Shown: positions 8,747 to 16,188, counted from the stretch's first letter. The stretch is 64,000 nucleotides of DNA from AAA044-D11 sp965268555 (GCA_965268555.1 OZ254174.1:992001-1056000); one strand, 5' to 3'. Notes: generated from the sequence alone by a model not told the origin. A program made the numbers and translations.

Positions 8747-9150
8747 CCCTTCACTACTGCTTTAACAATTGCTTCGGGCGTAGTACTTATCCCAATTTTT
8801 GAATCAACGCTTGTCGCCGTTCCATTTACCTTCGCTGCTGCCAAGAAAGCTAGCTGCGCCGCAATATCGCTCATCCAATACATCGCAGATGGTCCAGCCC
8901 GATCCAAGATTCGATCAGCTTGCTCTATTCGTGAATCAGAGAATTTCTCAACACCGTTATTTGCATCTTCGATTATCGCCAATAAATATTGCTTAATCTC
9001 AAAGGCTATTCCAGTCTTATCGCCATCTTGCTCGATGATTGCTTTGAGTTCGGCATCCAAACCGCGCATTCGCTTTCCTTCGCGCTTCTTTCGCGCTTTG
9101 CGCTCCATATATAGATAGACCAACGCTGCAATAAATAGAACTTCGAACAT
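8743..9150 (-). CDS. Small membrane-anchored protein of unknown function
   Basis: 135 residues. The N-terminal dozen residues are hydrophobic (FEVLFIAALVYLYM) and are followed by a dense basic stretch (ERKARKKREGKR), typical of an N-out, cytoplasm-facing single-pass anchor. The rest is helical and soluble, with no recognised domain. The stop codon overlaps that of the TspO gene by four bases on the opposite strand. It may share the region before heliorhodopsin (9151-9244) as a divergent promoter. I cannot assign a role. Confidence 0.65.
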   Translation of the reverse strand: MFEVLFIAALVYLYMERKARKKREGKRMRGLDAELKAIIEQDGDKTGIAFEIKQYLLAIIEDANNGVEKFSDSRIEQADRILDRAGPSAMYWMSDIAAQLAFLAAAKVNGTATSVDSKIGISTTPEAIVKAVVKG

Positions 9151-9231
9151 TCACCTGCCCCTTTCGATGAACTCAACTTAGACCTCAGCTCTGACACTCC
9201 GCTAATCCCCCTATTCCGACTCCACCACAGC

Positions 9232-9237
9232 TACCCT
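9232..9237 (+). promoter_or_regulatory. -10-like hexamer before heliorhodopsin
   Basis: TACCCT lies seven bases before the ATG at 9245, and no ribosome binding site is visible. A leaderless transcript is likely. No convincing -35 box is found. Confidence 0.35.
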
Positions 9238-9244
9238 TTTACTC

Positions 9245-10009
9245 ATGAGCAAAGAGATCACATCCCAAAGTCTTCGCAAAGTTAATGTTTTCGCTGGAAT
9301 CCTGCACTTGGCCCAAATGGCGGCGGTCCTTGCCTTAAGCAATGACTTCGCACTTCCAATCACAGCGACTTATATGGCGGGGCCTCCGGGATCAACTTTT
9401 GCCGAACCAATCGTTCTCTTTAATACTCCAGTTGGTTTAACGGTTGCGATATTCCTCGGGTTATCTGCGCTGGCACATTTCATTGTCTCAAGTCCAAAGT
9501 TCTTCCCACGCTATAGCGCCGGAATTGCAGCAAAGCGAAACTATTTCCGCTGGGTTGAATACGCGGTTAGCTCCTCAGTAATGATTGTTCTAATCGCCCA
9601 AGTAACTGGCGTTGCTGAAATTTCTGCAATCATCTCGATCTTCGGTGTGAATGCATCAATGATTTTATTTGGCTGGTTGCAAGAGAAATACGAGAATCCA
9701 GGAAGTGGCGGCTGGCTGCCATTCATCTTTGGTTGCATCACCGGTATCGTCCCTTGGCTTGCTCTTCTCTTCTATGTATTTTCTATCGGCGGCCCTGGTG
9801 ACACATCGGCCCCAGCATTTGTTTACGGAATTGTTCTGACCATATTTATCTTCTTCAACTCATTCGCACTTGTGCAATGGTTGCAATATAAGAAGGTCGG
9901 AAAGTGGTCTGACTACATCCGCGGCGAACGTACCTATATCACGCTTTCGTTGGTCGCTAAATCACTTCTAGCTTGGCAGATCTTCGCAAATACTTTAATT
10001 CCTGCTTAA
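9245..10009 (+). CDS. Heliorhodopsin
   Basis: 254 residues with seven hydrophobic segments, the size of the founding member 48C12. The retinal lysine is Lys239 (LVAKSLLAW) and the counter-ion Glu105 lies in RWVEYAVSSS; these match Glu107 and Lys241 of 48C12 with a constant offset of two. His21 and His78 correspond to the two conserved cavity histidines His23 and His80. Heliorhodopsins are inverted in the membrane relative to type-1 rhodopsins, have slow photocycles and show no clear pumping, so a sensory or regulatory job is assumed. Neighbours include TspO, SOUL, riboflavin synthesis and a photolyase. The end overlaps the SOUL gene by 15 bases in convergent orientation. Retinal synthesis genes are not in the window. 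Confidence 0.96.
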   Translation: MSKEITSQSLRKVNVFAGILHLAQMAAVLALSNDFALPITATYMAGPPGSTFAEPIVLFNTPVGLTVAIFLGLSALAHFIVSSPKFFPRYSAGIAAKRNYFRWVEYAVSSSVMIVLIAQVTGVAEISAIISIFGVNASMILFGWLQEKYENPGSGGWLPFIFGCITGIVPWLALLFYVFSIGGPGDTSAPAFVYGIVLTIFIFFNSFALVQWLQYKKVGKWSDYIRGERTYITLSLVAKSLLAWQIFANTLIPA

Positions 10010-10528
10010 CATAAGCGGGATAACAATCTCGTTGTATTGCAAGAAGCCAGGTTTGAATGGTGGATCGAAACGACAGATTCGAGTTTCACTAGAAACTGCA
10101 ATGTTCTCTCTCGCTGCGGCAGCTCGAAGTTCACTTACTTTCTTCTCCGAAAGCTCCTGTGTTGCTTTCCCGCGAAAAGAAGTGGCGATACAAGTTTGCT
10201 TATCCAATTCGCGCAAGACAACTCGTGGATCATTTGGATGAGGCAAGCGGCCAAAGGTGCTGCCAGATGGCATTACAAAAGATACGAACCAATCCTCAGA
10301 TTCACTGCCATCGACTTTCTGTGCGGCAATCACCGGCGCAGTCATAGCAATTTGTTGTGATGCCTTATTGCCCTTTGAGATGTATTTGAAAAGGTAGGCG
10401 AAAGCCGAAGAAGACGCTGTTGAATATTGCGCTGAAACCTTTACCTCTGCAATAACGCAAGGCGCATATTCGCGAATTTCAAAATCACTGAATGTTTGAA
10501 GAGTTCGAAATTCCTGGCGCTGTGTCAT
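9995..10528 (-). CDS. SOUL family haem-binding protein
   Basis: 177 residues. The signature is clear: an N-terminal FEIREYAPC-like strand, the family motif QIAMTAPV around residues 57-65, FVMPSG in the middle and a proline-rich FDPPFKP near the end. SOUL/HBP proteins bind haem or other tetrapyrroles in the cytosol; the bacterial role is undefined. No signal peptide is present. A TAGTAT box six bases before the start (10535-10540) suggests a leaderless promoter. Its 3' end overlaps heliorhodopsin by 15 bases, so the two mRNAs could affect one another. Confidence 0.9.
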   Translation of the reverse strand: MTQRQEFRTLQTFSDFEIREYAPCVIAEVKVSAQYSTASSSAFAYLFKYISKGNKASQQIAMTAPVIAAQKVDGSESEDWFVSFVMPSGSTFGRLPHPNDPRVVLRELDKQTCIATSFRGKATQELSEKKVSELRAAAARENIAVSSETRICRFDPPFKPGFLQYNEIVIPLMLSRN

Positions 10529-10534
10529 GAATTG

Positions 10535-10540
10535 ATACTA
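10535..10540 (-). promoter_or_regulatory. -10-like hexamer before the SOUL gene
   Basis: On the minus strand, TAGTAT lies six bases before the ATG at 10528, with no ribosome binding site: the same leaderless geometry as at several other genes here. Confidence 0.35.
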
Positions 10541-10590
10541 CTTGACTACTAGTTCCCTTTGCTTGCCCGAAAGTACTAGCTCAAGTGAAA

Positions 10591-12084
10591 TCATTTGGAA
10601 GTAACTTTTATAGTTAGGCTCTCGTTAAGCGGTCCACTGATTCGATCTCCCTTGCCAGTGATAGATACCTTGCAAGAACCCGCGCTTTTACCTTTAACCA
10701 ACAACATGTTCCAAAAGTTTTTTGACCAAGAGACTGAGCAAACTTTTGAGTTCGAACCCATAGCTGTCATCGCAAACTGAAAATCATTAATTTGAACATT
10801 AGCAGTTTGCCCAATTCGAATCGAATTTTGACCCTTGGGCAAAGTCAGGGCTACCGATGGTGAAACCTTAGCTGTTACAGAAATGCATTTAGGAATTGGG
10901 TCAAAAGGAACCTTGTAGATAGGCGTTACGCAATATGAGTAATTATCTACTCGTTTAGGAAGATTTAGACTATTTAACTTAATTGAATTCTCAGTTGTCT
11001 TTAACTCGCTGGCAATGGTTCCATCGCGGTTTTTCACCTGAAAAAGATAAGAAAGCATAGGATTCAAATCTGAACTTTTAGGTTTGTCCCAACTGATTCC
11101 ACTCAAATCTTTATCTTGGGTCATAGATTTAACTTCAGGGGCATCAATATATGAAAATGACCAATCAATGTTCGCTCTTCCACCTTGATTAATTGAAACT
11201 TTATAGGTACCCGAATCAAGAGGATCTTTAGGAATGATAAGCACCAAATGATCACTTGCAATTATTGCTTTACCAGCTGGCCCATAAATTGCATCGGAAG
11301 AAGTAAAATTAAACTCATCTACGACGCAAAGTTGATTCTCATCAGAAATTACATTTCCGCTTGGAGTCGTTAATCTGACAGTTAGATCTTTTGTTGGCTC
11401 GACCAATAACGATGCAAAAATCGGGAGACCAGTGAATTTTTTATAGTCGCCGATGCAAGACTCACGGGGTTCTGGATTTTCTCCAATAAAATTGTTCGAA
11501 TAGACTATGGATTTATCGCCAGGAAATAGAATATTTTTGGTTCTTGAATTCAAAGGATCCAGTCCTGCGATTATTGCCAGATTTGCGACATAGGAATCTG
11601 GATAAGTGCCATTAGGCGCTACTTTTTCTCGCCCATATCCCACACGTTTTAAATTTTCTCGCAAGATTCCAATTGCGTGAAATGGCCCAGTCATCCACAG
11701 GTCAATTGCACTGACTTTCGGATTATAAGACCAAGCAATGTCACCAGCGCCATACTTCGTCCCTTCCGGGGTGCTGTATGGACTTGCAGGATTTTCGGAA
11801 TGCAAATTTTCATATTGGCCTACTTGAAAACTTTTATCCGTCATCGCCAAATAAATAGCATGTTTCTTGGCGCCATTAGTTATTTGTGGATCTTCTACCA
11901 CAGGAGGTAGATCTGAAGATTGTCGATAGTAATTTATAACCGCGAGCCAATCTTCTTTTGAATTTGGAATTTCTATCTCTGCAGCATTTGCGCTCTGAAT
12001 AATTATTGGAAGAGCTGTAGTTAGCAGCGTCAATGCAAGGATGATTACTTTGAATTTCCGAATGAGGCGATTCTTCATACACAT
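10591..12084 (-). CDS. Exported CAP (SCP/PR-1) domain protein
   Basis: 497 residues with a Sec signal peptide (about 1-34, ending ANA). A CAP domain spans about 40-175: it opens with NYYRQSSDLPPV, includes the HSENP motif and a GDIAWSYNP stretch, and has the late LWMTGPFHAI motif. The usual second histidine and glutamate of the cavity are partly kept. The remaining 320 residues look like beta-sandwich repeats (fibronectin or Ig-like), with several cysteine pairs. Bacterial CAP proteins are secreted and often implicated in wall binding or sporulation-like processes; the precise activity is unknown. An AAGGA sits just ahead of two close start codons (12084 and 12078). Confidence 0.8.
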   Translation of the reverse strand: MCMKNRLIRKFKVIILALTLLTTALPIIIQSANAAEIEIPNSKEDWLAVINYYRQSSDLPPVVEDPQITNGAKKHAIYLAMTDKSFQVGQYENLHSENPASPYSTPEGTKYGAGDIAWSYNPKVSAIDLWMTGPFHAIGILRENLKRVGYGREKVAPNGTYPDSYVANLAIIAGLDPLNSRTKNILFPGDKSIVYSNNFIGENPEPRESCIGDYKKFTGLPIFASLLVEPTKDLTVRLTTPSGNVISDENQLCVVDEFNFTSSDAIYGPAGKAIIASDHLVLIIPKDPLDSGTYKVSINQGGRANIDWSFSYIDAPEVKSMTQDKDLSGISWDKPKSSDLNPMLSYLFQVKNRDGTIASELKTTENSIKLNSLNLPKRVDNYSYCVTPIYKVPFDPIPKCISVTAKVSPSVALTLPKGQNSIRIGQTANVQINDFQFAMTAMGSNSKVCSVSWSKNFWNMLLVKGKSAGSCKVSITGKGDRISGPLNESLTIKVTSK

Positions 12085-12172
12085 CCCGTCCTTGTATCAG
12101 AACTGTATTCCAAATATTGGTTTGTTTACAATAGAATTTGAGAATAGCTTTTTACTTAACGCCCACCAAAGA

Positions 12173-12625
12173 TTAGTTCAAGATACTAAGCGCCGCGATC
12201 GCGCTGTCATAACCCTTGTCTTCGAAGCTATCAGCAAATCCTGCACGTGCCCGGGCCTGTTCAATTGTGTCGCACATCAAAACTCCAAAACCAATTGGCT
12301 TGGATCGGCTTAGTGAAACATCCATGATTCCCGATGTCACTCCTTGGCAGACATAATCAAAGTGTGGAGTTTCGCCGCGAAGAACTAATCCCACAACCAC
12401 CGCGACATCAAAGCCGGAATCAAAAGCAAGTTGAGCGGCAAGTGGAAGTTCGAATGAACCGGCTACTTTACGAACTTCAACTTTCGAAATCCCCGACTCA
12501 GCAAATCCTCGAACTGCGCCATCAGTTAGCGCTTGGCAAATTTCTGGGTGCCAAGATGCGCTGATAACAACTCCCTTTAAATCTTTAAGCTTCTTAATCT
12601 CTAACACTGGAGCTTTACCGGCCAT
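12173..12625 (-). CDS. ribH: 6,7-dimethyl-8-ribityllumazine synthase
   Basis: 150 residues, the normal length. It condenses 5-amino-6-ribitylaminouracil with 3,4-dihydroxy-2-butanone 4-phosphate. The SWHPEI, GSFELP and GLVLRGETPHFDYV motifs line the active site, with the catalytic His in the last one. It is the final gene of the riboflavin operon; its first base is shared with the stop of ribBA, so translation is coupled. Expression would be governed by the FMN riboswitch upstream of ribD. Confidence 0.97.
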   Translation of the reverse strand: MAGKAPVLEIKKLKDLKGVVISASWHPEICQALTDGAVRGFAESGISKVEVRKVAGSFELPLAAQLAFDSGFDVAVVVGLVLRGETPHFDYVCQGVTSGIMDVSLSRSKPIGFGVLMCDTIEQARARAGFADSFEDKGYDSAIAALSILN

Positions 12626-13821
12626 TAGATTTCTCCTAACGAGTGACTTAGTAAATCGCGTTTAGTTCTTAGATATTCCTTGTTAAATTTATTTGCCTTA
12701 ACTTGAAGGCTGCGTCCTTTGTAGGAAATTCCAGTACCGGCAAAGGCGGTTAACTTCTCTGGATTATTCGTTAACAATTCAATCTCGGTGACTCCAAGGG
12801 CTTTAATAATTTCAATCGCATCGCCATAAGATCTCTCATCCACGCCATGGCCGAGTGAAATATTCGCCTCCAAAGTATTTTGCCCAAGATCTTGCAAGGC
12901 ATATGCCCTAATTTTTTCGGCTAGCCCAATGCCTCGCCCCTCGTGATCGCGCAAGTAAATAATTAACCCAGAACCACGATCTTCGATTTCGCTAACAGCT
13001 TGCGCTAATTGCGGTCCGCAGTCACATCTAAGCGAACCAAATGCATCTCCTGTTAAACATTCAGAGTGAATTCGAGTTAAGAGATCGGTTCGACTCAAAT
13101 CACCAAGTGCCAAGATCGCATGCTCTGCGCCAGCTTTTGAAGTAAATGTTGCGATCTGCCATTCGCGATCTCCCATTGGCAACTTCGCCCATTGGAATTC
13201 AAATTGCTTTGGACTTACCTTCAAAGCCACATTGGCTTTAATCTCTTCAATAGTAATTTTCTTAATCCCATGCTTTGCTGCAAAATCTTCAAGCTTTGAC
13301 CCGCGCATCATCGATCCATCATCGTTAACCAATTCAGAGATAACGGCAACTGGATATGAACCGGTTAATTCACATAAAGCTATCCCCGCTTCGGTATGAC
13401 CACCACGTTCATGAACTCCACCATCGACTGCGACGAGCGGAAAAATATGTCCGGGGCGCAAAAACTCAGAAGCTTTTGCATTTGGGTTAGCCATTGCTCG
13501 AAGGGTGTTTGCACGTTCTTCTGCGCTAATTCCTGTTGTTCGTCCCGCAATTAGATCAACTGAAACCGTGAATGCCGTTTCGTGGCTATCTTCATTGCGC
13601 GCGACCATCATCGGAAGCTTCAAGCGCTTTGCAATCTCATCAGTAATAACGCCACAGATAACACCAGAAGTATGGCGAACCATGAAACCAAGCTGTTCTG
13701 TTGTTGCGCTCTGAGCAAGCAGGATTAAATCGCCTTCATTTTCGCGATCTGAATCATCAGTGACAATCAGGAATTTACCGCTCTTGAAATCTTCCAAAGC
13801 TGCTTTGAACTCACTCATCAC
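12625..13821 (-). CDS. ribBA: Bifunctional DHBP synthase / GTP cyclohydrolase II
   Basis: 398 residues, a fusion of two riboflavin enzymes. The N-terminal half (1-200) makes 3,4-dihydroxy-2-butanone 4-phosphate and has the DSDRENEGDL motif and the RxGHTEAG stretch. The C-terminal half (about 205-395) is GTP cyclohydrolase II with the zinc cysteines in HSECLTGDAF and RCDCG, and the catalytic RDHEGRGIGL. Both active sites look intact. It overlaps ribE by four bases at its start and ribH by one base at its end. Confidence 0.97.
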   Translation of the reverse strand: MMSEFKAALEDFKSGKFLIVTDDSDRENEGDLILLAQSATTEQLGFMVRHTSGVICGVITDEIAKRLKLPMMVARNEDSHETAFTVSVDLIAGRTTGISAEERANTLRAMANPNAKASEFLRPGHIFPLVAVDGGVHERGGHTEAGIALCELTGSYPVAVISELVNDDGSMMRGSKLEDFAAKHGIKKITIEEIKANVALKVSPKQFEFQWAKLPMGDREWQIATFTSKAGAEHAILALGDLSRTDLLTRIHSECLTGDAFGSLRCDCGPQLAQAVSEIEDRGSGLIIYLRDHEGRGIGLAEKIRAYALQDLGQNTLEANISLGHGVDERSYGDAIEIIKALGVTEIELLTNNPEKLTAFAGTGISYKGRSLQVKANKFNKEYLRTKRDLLSHSLGEI

Positions 13822-14420
13822 TTATCTCCCTTCGCAAGTAGCCTCTCGACATACTTCGCAAGCACATCTACTTCAACGTTAACTAGATCCCCTGGCTTCT
13901 TCGAAGACAAGTTGGTCCGCTCTAGCGTTTCTGGAATCAGCCATACGGTCACAACATTGGTTGCATCGCTCATCTCACCAACTGTTAGCGAAACGCCATC
14001 TAGACAGATCGAGCCTTGATTCACAATGTATTTGCTCAAATTTGCTGGCACTTGGACATCGAACTGCGCCCACTTATCGCCCGGTGTTAAACCCATAACT
14101 TTTGCGACACCATCGACATGGCCCTGCACCATGTGTCCGCCCATGCGCGCATTTAATTGCGCTGCAAGTTCTAAATTTACCTGGCTTCCAACGATGCTTT
14201 GCGAGAGTGAGGTAATTGCCAAAGTTTGAACCATCACATCGGCTGTCAACTCGCTTCCAGATATTGATGTCGCGGTAAGACAAACCCCATTTACCGCAAC
14301 TGAATCTCCTAATTTGATTTCAGAGATTAAACCAGGTGCGTTGATTGTGAAGACGGCAGATTCCACACCTTTGCTAATTGCTGTAACAGTCCCGAGCTCT
14401 GAGATAAGTCCAGTAAACAT
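13818..14420 (-). CDS. ribE: Riboflavin synthase alpha chain
   Basis: 200 residues made of two similar lumazine-binding repeats: the first opens with MFTGLISELG and includes SVAVNGVCLT; the second includes GHMVQGHVDG and SICLDGVSLTV. The enzyme dismutates two lumazine molecules into riboflavin and the pyrimidine precursor. The start codon overlaps the last base of ribD, so the two are coupled. Confidence 0.96.
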   Translation of the reverse strand: MFTGLISELGTVTAISKGVESAVFTINAPGLISEIKLGDSVAVNGVCLTATSISGSELTADVMVQTLAITSLSQSIVGSQVNLELAAQLNARMGGHMVQGHVDGVAKVMGLTPGDKWAQFDVQVPANLSKYIVNQGSICLDGVSLTVGEMSDATNVVTVWLIPETLERTNLSSKKPGDLVNVEVDVLAKYVERLLAKGDK

Positions 14421-15433
14421 CAGATACCAGCCCCAACGCGATAAACCGATTTAACATCGCCAGCTAAAACCTCAGTACTTATATGTTCTAAGAGCTTTTG
14501 ATCTGTGATTGTTGATTGCAAGTCATGAGAATAAAAAGACTTTCCAGATCCCAATAAGGCTGGCGCCTGGTAAACAATTAGTTCATCAATCAAGCCCGCG
14601 CCCATCATCGCACTTGCTAGCTTTGAACCCGCCTCAACAAAGACTTGGTTCACACCTAATTCATTTAACTTCGAAACCAAGACACCTAGATCCCGAGATT
14701 TAATTTGAACGCTCTCTGCCGCACTATCAAAAACATTCGAATTTAAAGGCACTTCACTCGTCCCACAAACAACGCGAATCGGATTGCGCGTAAAACCAGA
14801 AAATTCACCACGCGGAATCAAGTGCGGGTTATCGCTTATAACAGTGTTGGTGCCGACAAGAATGGCATCAGACTCGCGGCGCAATCTCTGAACATCACCA
14901 CGAGATACCTCATTGCTAATCCACTTTGATGTGCCATCTGATGCCGCGATTTTTGCATCAAGCGTTGTTGCTACCTTCCAAGTAAAGAACGGCCGCTGCT
15001 TCACAATCTTCGTTAGCCAAGCCCGATTTGAATACCCAGCTACATCAGCCAAGACACCTTCAATAACTTTGATTCCTGCGCTGCGCAACGCATCTGCGCC
15101 ACCACTTGCCACAATATTTGGATCTTTAATAGCAAATACAACTGTAGAAATTCCAGCTTCGATTATCGCTTTGGTGCACGGACCAGTACTTCCGATGTGA
15201 TTACATGGCTCTAGCGTCACCACCATCGTCGCACCCGCAACGCTTTTACCTGCGTTCGATATTGCAACCACCTCTGCATGATCAATACTCGACATCAGAT
15301 CATGAAAACCTTCACCGATAATCTTTCCTGCAGAATCAATAATCACAGCGCCAACAATTGGATTCGGTGCGCACTTACCTAAACCTTTTTCCGACAGGGC
15401 AATGGCACGTTGCATCGCAACCGTGTAATCCAT
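14420..15433 (-). CDS. ribD: Bifunctional riboflavin deaminase / reductase
   Basis: The N-terminal deaminase domain (about 1-145) carries the zinc site HAEV and LEPCNHIGSTGPC; the C-terminal reductase domain (about 150-337) includes a WISNEVSR stretch and VEAGSKL. I place the start at the ATG at 15433 (MDYTVAMQRA), behind a GGGGG run; a GTG four codons earlier at 15445 is also in frame but adds residues outside the family. First gene of the rib operon, with the FMN riboswitch and terminator 50-200 bases upstream. Confidence 0.95.
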   Translation of the reverse strand: MDYTVAMQRAIALSEKGLGKCAPNPIVGAVIIDSAGKIIGEGFHDLMSSIDHAEVVAISNAGKSVAGATMVVTLEPCNHIGSTGPCTKAIIEAGISTVVFAIKDPNIVASGGADALRSAGIKVIEGVLADVAGYSNRAWLTKIVKQRPFFTWKVATTLDAKIAASDGTSKWISNEVSRGDVQRLRRESDAILVGTNTVISDNPHLIPRGEFSGFTRNPIRVVCGTSEVPLNSNVFDSAAESVQIKSRDLGVLVSKLNELGVNQVFVEAGSKLASAMMGAGLIDELIVYQAPALLGSGKSFYSHDLQSTITDQKLLEHISTEVLAGDVKSVYRVGAGI

Positions 15434-15484
15434 ATCTACCCCCACTCATCATTCGAGTTTCCGGGGTGCGTGCATGAAAGCACA

Positions 15485-15512
15485 AAAAGGGTAGGTGAAA
15501 TCCCTACCTTTT
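15485..15512 (-). terminator. Intrinsic terminator that completes the FMN riboswitch
   Basis: An 11-base-pair perfect stem (15485-15495 with 15502-15512) around a six-base loop is followed on the minus strand by TTTTTG. It begins at the base after the 3' half of riboswitch stem P1. This is the expression platform: binding of FMN would let the hairpin form and stop transcription before ribD. Confidence 0.85.
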
Positions 15513-15638
15513 GTTGGTTCCTCTCATCCGGACTTTAACCGTCGGTCTCAGAATTTCACTGAGTCAACCGATACCTGGATGGCATCGGGTCGCGGACTAT
15601 AACCGCCGGTTCGAAATTACATCGACCCCGGAAACAAC
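15513..15638 (-). promoter_or_regulatory. FMN riboswitch (RFN element)
   Basis: On the minus strand the hallmark RFN blocks occur in order: GATGTAATTTCGAACCGGCGG, TTATAGTCCGCGACCC, a variable hairpin around GATGCCATCCAGGTATC, then AGTGAAATTCTGAGACC, GACGGTTAAAGTCCGGATGAGAG. P1 is formed by GTTGTTTCC and GGAACCAAC with one mismatch. It controls the riboflavin operon directly downstream through the adjoining terminator. Confidence 0.96.
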
Positions 15639-15690
15639 GTCGAAATTCTAGCGGGGCTCCTGCCATTGCGCGAATGGAAACCTAATTAAG

Positions 15691-15725
15691 AAAATGGCCC
15701 CCGGTGACTAATTCGGGGGCCATTT
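15691..15725 (-). terminator. Intrinsic terminator after the tRNA gene
   Basis: A GC-rich 11-base-pair stem (15692-15702 with 15715-15725) with a 12-base loop and a following TTTTCTT on the minus strand. It lies directly downstream of the tRNA gene and ahead of the riboflavin leader, so it should separate the two transcripts. Confidence 0.8.
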
Positions 15726-15733
15726 GATGTGCG

Positions 15734-15807
15734 AGTGACTGGTGGGATTCGAACCCACGACATCCACTTTAGTCAAAAGGGTGCTCTATCCACTGAGCGA
15801 CAGCCAC
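15734..15807 (-). tRNA. tRNA gene with apparent anticodon GAC (Val) and aberrant anticodon arm
   Basis: A 74-base cloverleaf can be drawn: acceptor GTGGCTG/CAGTCAC (one GU pair), D-arm GCTC/GAGC with GG in the loop, T-arm GTGGG-TTCGAAT-CCCAC. The anticodon loop reads TTGACTA, giving GAC. Oddities: the 3' side of the anticodon stem has one extra base (a bulged T in AAGTGG) or else a C:T mismatch with a six-base variable loop; base 37 is T rather than a purine; base 73 is T although Val tRNAs usually have A; and flanking GCGA/TCGC extends the acceptor helix to 11 pairs. CCA is not encoded. It could be a divergent functional tRNA, or a decayed or repurposed one. Confidence 0.7.
15769..15784. repeat. 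16-base direct repeat, copy 1 (inside the tRNA anticodon arm)
   Basis: TTAGTCAAAAGGGTGC on the plus strand, identical to 15933-15948. This copy spans the anticodon stem-loop of the tRNA gene, which is read from the other strand. Confidence 0.9.
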
Positions 15808-15861
15808 TCGCTTGCGAAAGTTAGCCCTTACTACGCTCCGTTAATTTTTCTGAAAATTATT

Positions 15862-15889
15862 TTGTGAACAAAAGTTCGATGTGTATTAA
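15862..15889 (+). promoter_or_regulatory. Possible promoter for a small plus-strand RNA
   Basis: TTGTGA (15862-15867) and TATTAA (15884-15889) are 16 bases apart. Transcription would begin near 15896 and run towards the hairpin at 15967-15998. The -35 is imperfect and AT-rich sequence makes chance matches common. Confidence 0.25.
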
Positions 15890-15932
15890 GAATTAAAGAC
15901 AGAATAAAAATCTAATGTTAACCTTCTACAAC

Positions 15933-15948
15933 TTAGTCAAAAGGGTGC
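15933..15948. repeat. 16-base direct repeat, copy 2
   Basis: TTAGTCAAAAGGGTGC, identical to 15769-15784 and 164 bases away in the same orientation. Identity stops on both sides, so this is not a second tRNA gene. Confidence 0.9.
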
Positions 15949-15966
15949 AGTTCCAAGCACAACAGC

Positions 15967-15998
15967 AATAGCCTCGCAAAGAAATTTGTGGGGCTATT
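15967..15998 (+). terminator. Hairpin, possible terminator of a plus-strand transcript
   Basis: A 14-pair stem (15967-15980 with 15985-15998, two GU pairs) closed by a GAAA loop, followed by TGCATTTC. The tail is only modestly T-rich, so termination strength is uncertain; on the minus strand no T-run follows. Confidence 0.45.
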
Positions 15999-16032
15999 TG
16001 CATTTCACACTGAGAACCCAGCCGCACTGACC

Positions 16033-16038
16033 TACTAT
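16033..16038 (+). promoter_or_regulatory. -10-like hexamer before the DUF2256 gene
   Basis: TACTAT lies six bases before the ATG at 16045, with no ribosome binding site. It supports the short 47-residue start over an upstream in-frame ATG at 15988, which would lie within the hairpin. Confidence 0.4.
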
Positions 16039-16044
16039 TACGCA

Positions 16045-16188
16045 ATGTCTCGCGTAGCCAAGGTTAAGAATGGTTTCAAACCTAAAACCTGTGCGCGCTG
16101 TGGCCTGGAATTTGAATGGCGCAAGAAGTGGGCAAAGAACTGGGGCGCCGTTAAATACTGCAGCGATCGTTGTCGTGAAAATAAATGA
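16045..16188 (+). CDS. DUF2256 small zinc-finger-like protein
   Basis: 47 residues with four cysteines in the order C-x2-C ... C-x3-C (KTCARCGLEF and YCSDRCR) plus conserved WRKKW and NWG, which is the DUF2256 pattern. The cysteines probably bind zinc. This family is regularly found beside or fused to cryptochrome/photolyase genes, and here its TGA overlaps the ATG of the photolyase (ATGA), so the two are coupled. Its biochemical role is not known; a DNA-contacting or assembly partner of the photolyase is a reasonable inference. Confidence 0.85.
   Translation: MSRVAKVKNGFKPKTCARCGLEFEWRKKWAKNWGAVKYCSDRCRENK

Larger units (their letters stand above)
15896..16000 (+). ncRNA. Candidate small RNA with complementarity to the adjacent tRNA
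   Basis: The stretch between the possible promoter at 15862-15889 and the hairpin at 15967-15998 has no reading frame of note. A plus-strand transcript of about 100 bases would contain a 16-base segment (15933-15948) exactly complementary to the anticodon arm of the minus-strand tRNA at 15734-15807. The evidence is only the promoter-like boxes, the hairpin and the complementarity; the segment might equally be a dead duplication. Confidence 0.25.

Noticed and set aside
9245..10009. Type-1 (pump) rhodopsin
   Set aside because: The counter-ion context (WVEYAVSSS), the cavity histidines and the lysine context match heliorhodopsin, not actinorhodopsin or proteorhodopsin.
15769..15948. A tRNA-borne attachment-site pair bounding a mobile element
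   Set aside because: The two 16-base copies are only 164 bases apart with no integrase or cargo, and the identity does not extend to the 3' end of the tRNA as expected for a phage or island core. Kept as a repeat with open meaning.
15988..16044. N-terminal extension of the DUF2256 gene from an ATG at 15988
   Set aside because: The extra 19 residues are not part of the family and their codons fall in the hairpin; a -10-like box sits six bases before the ATG at 16045.
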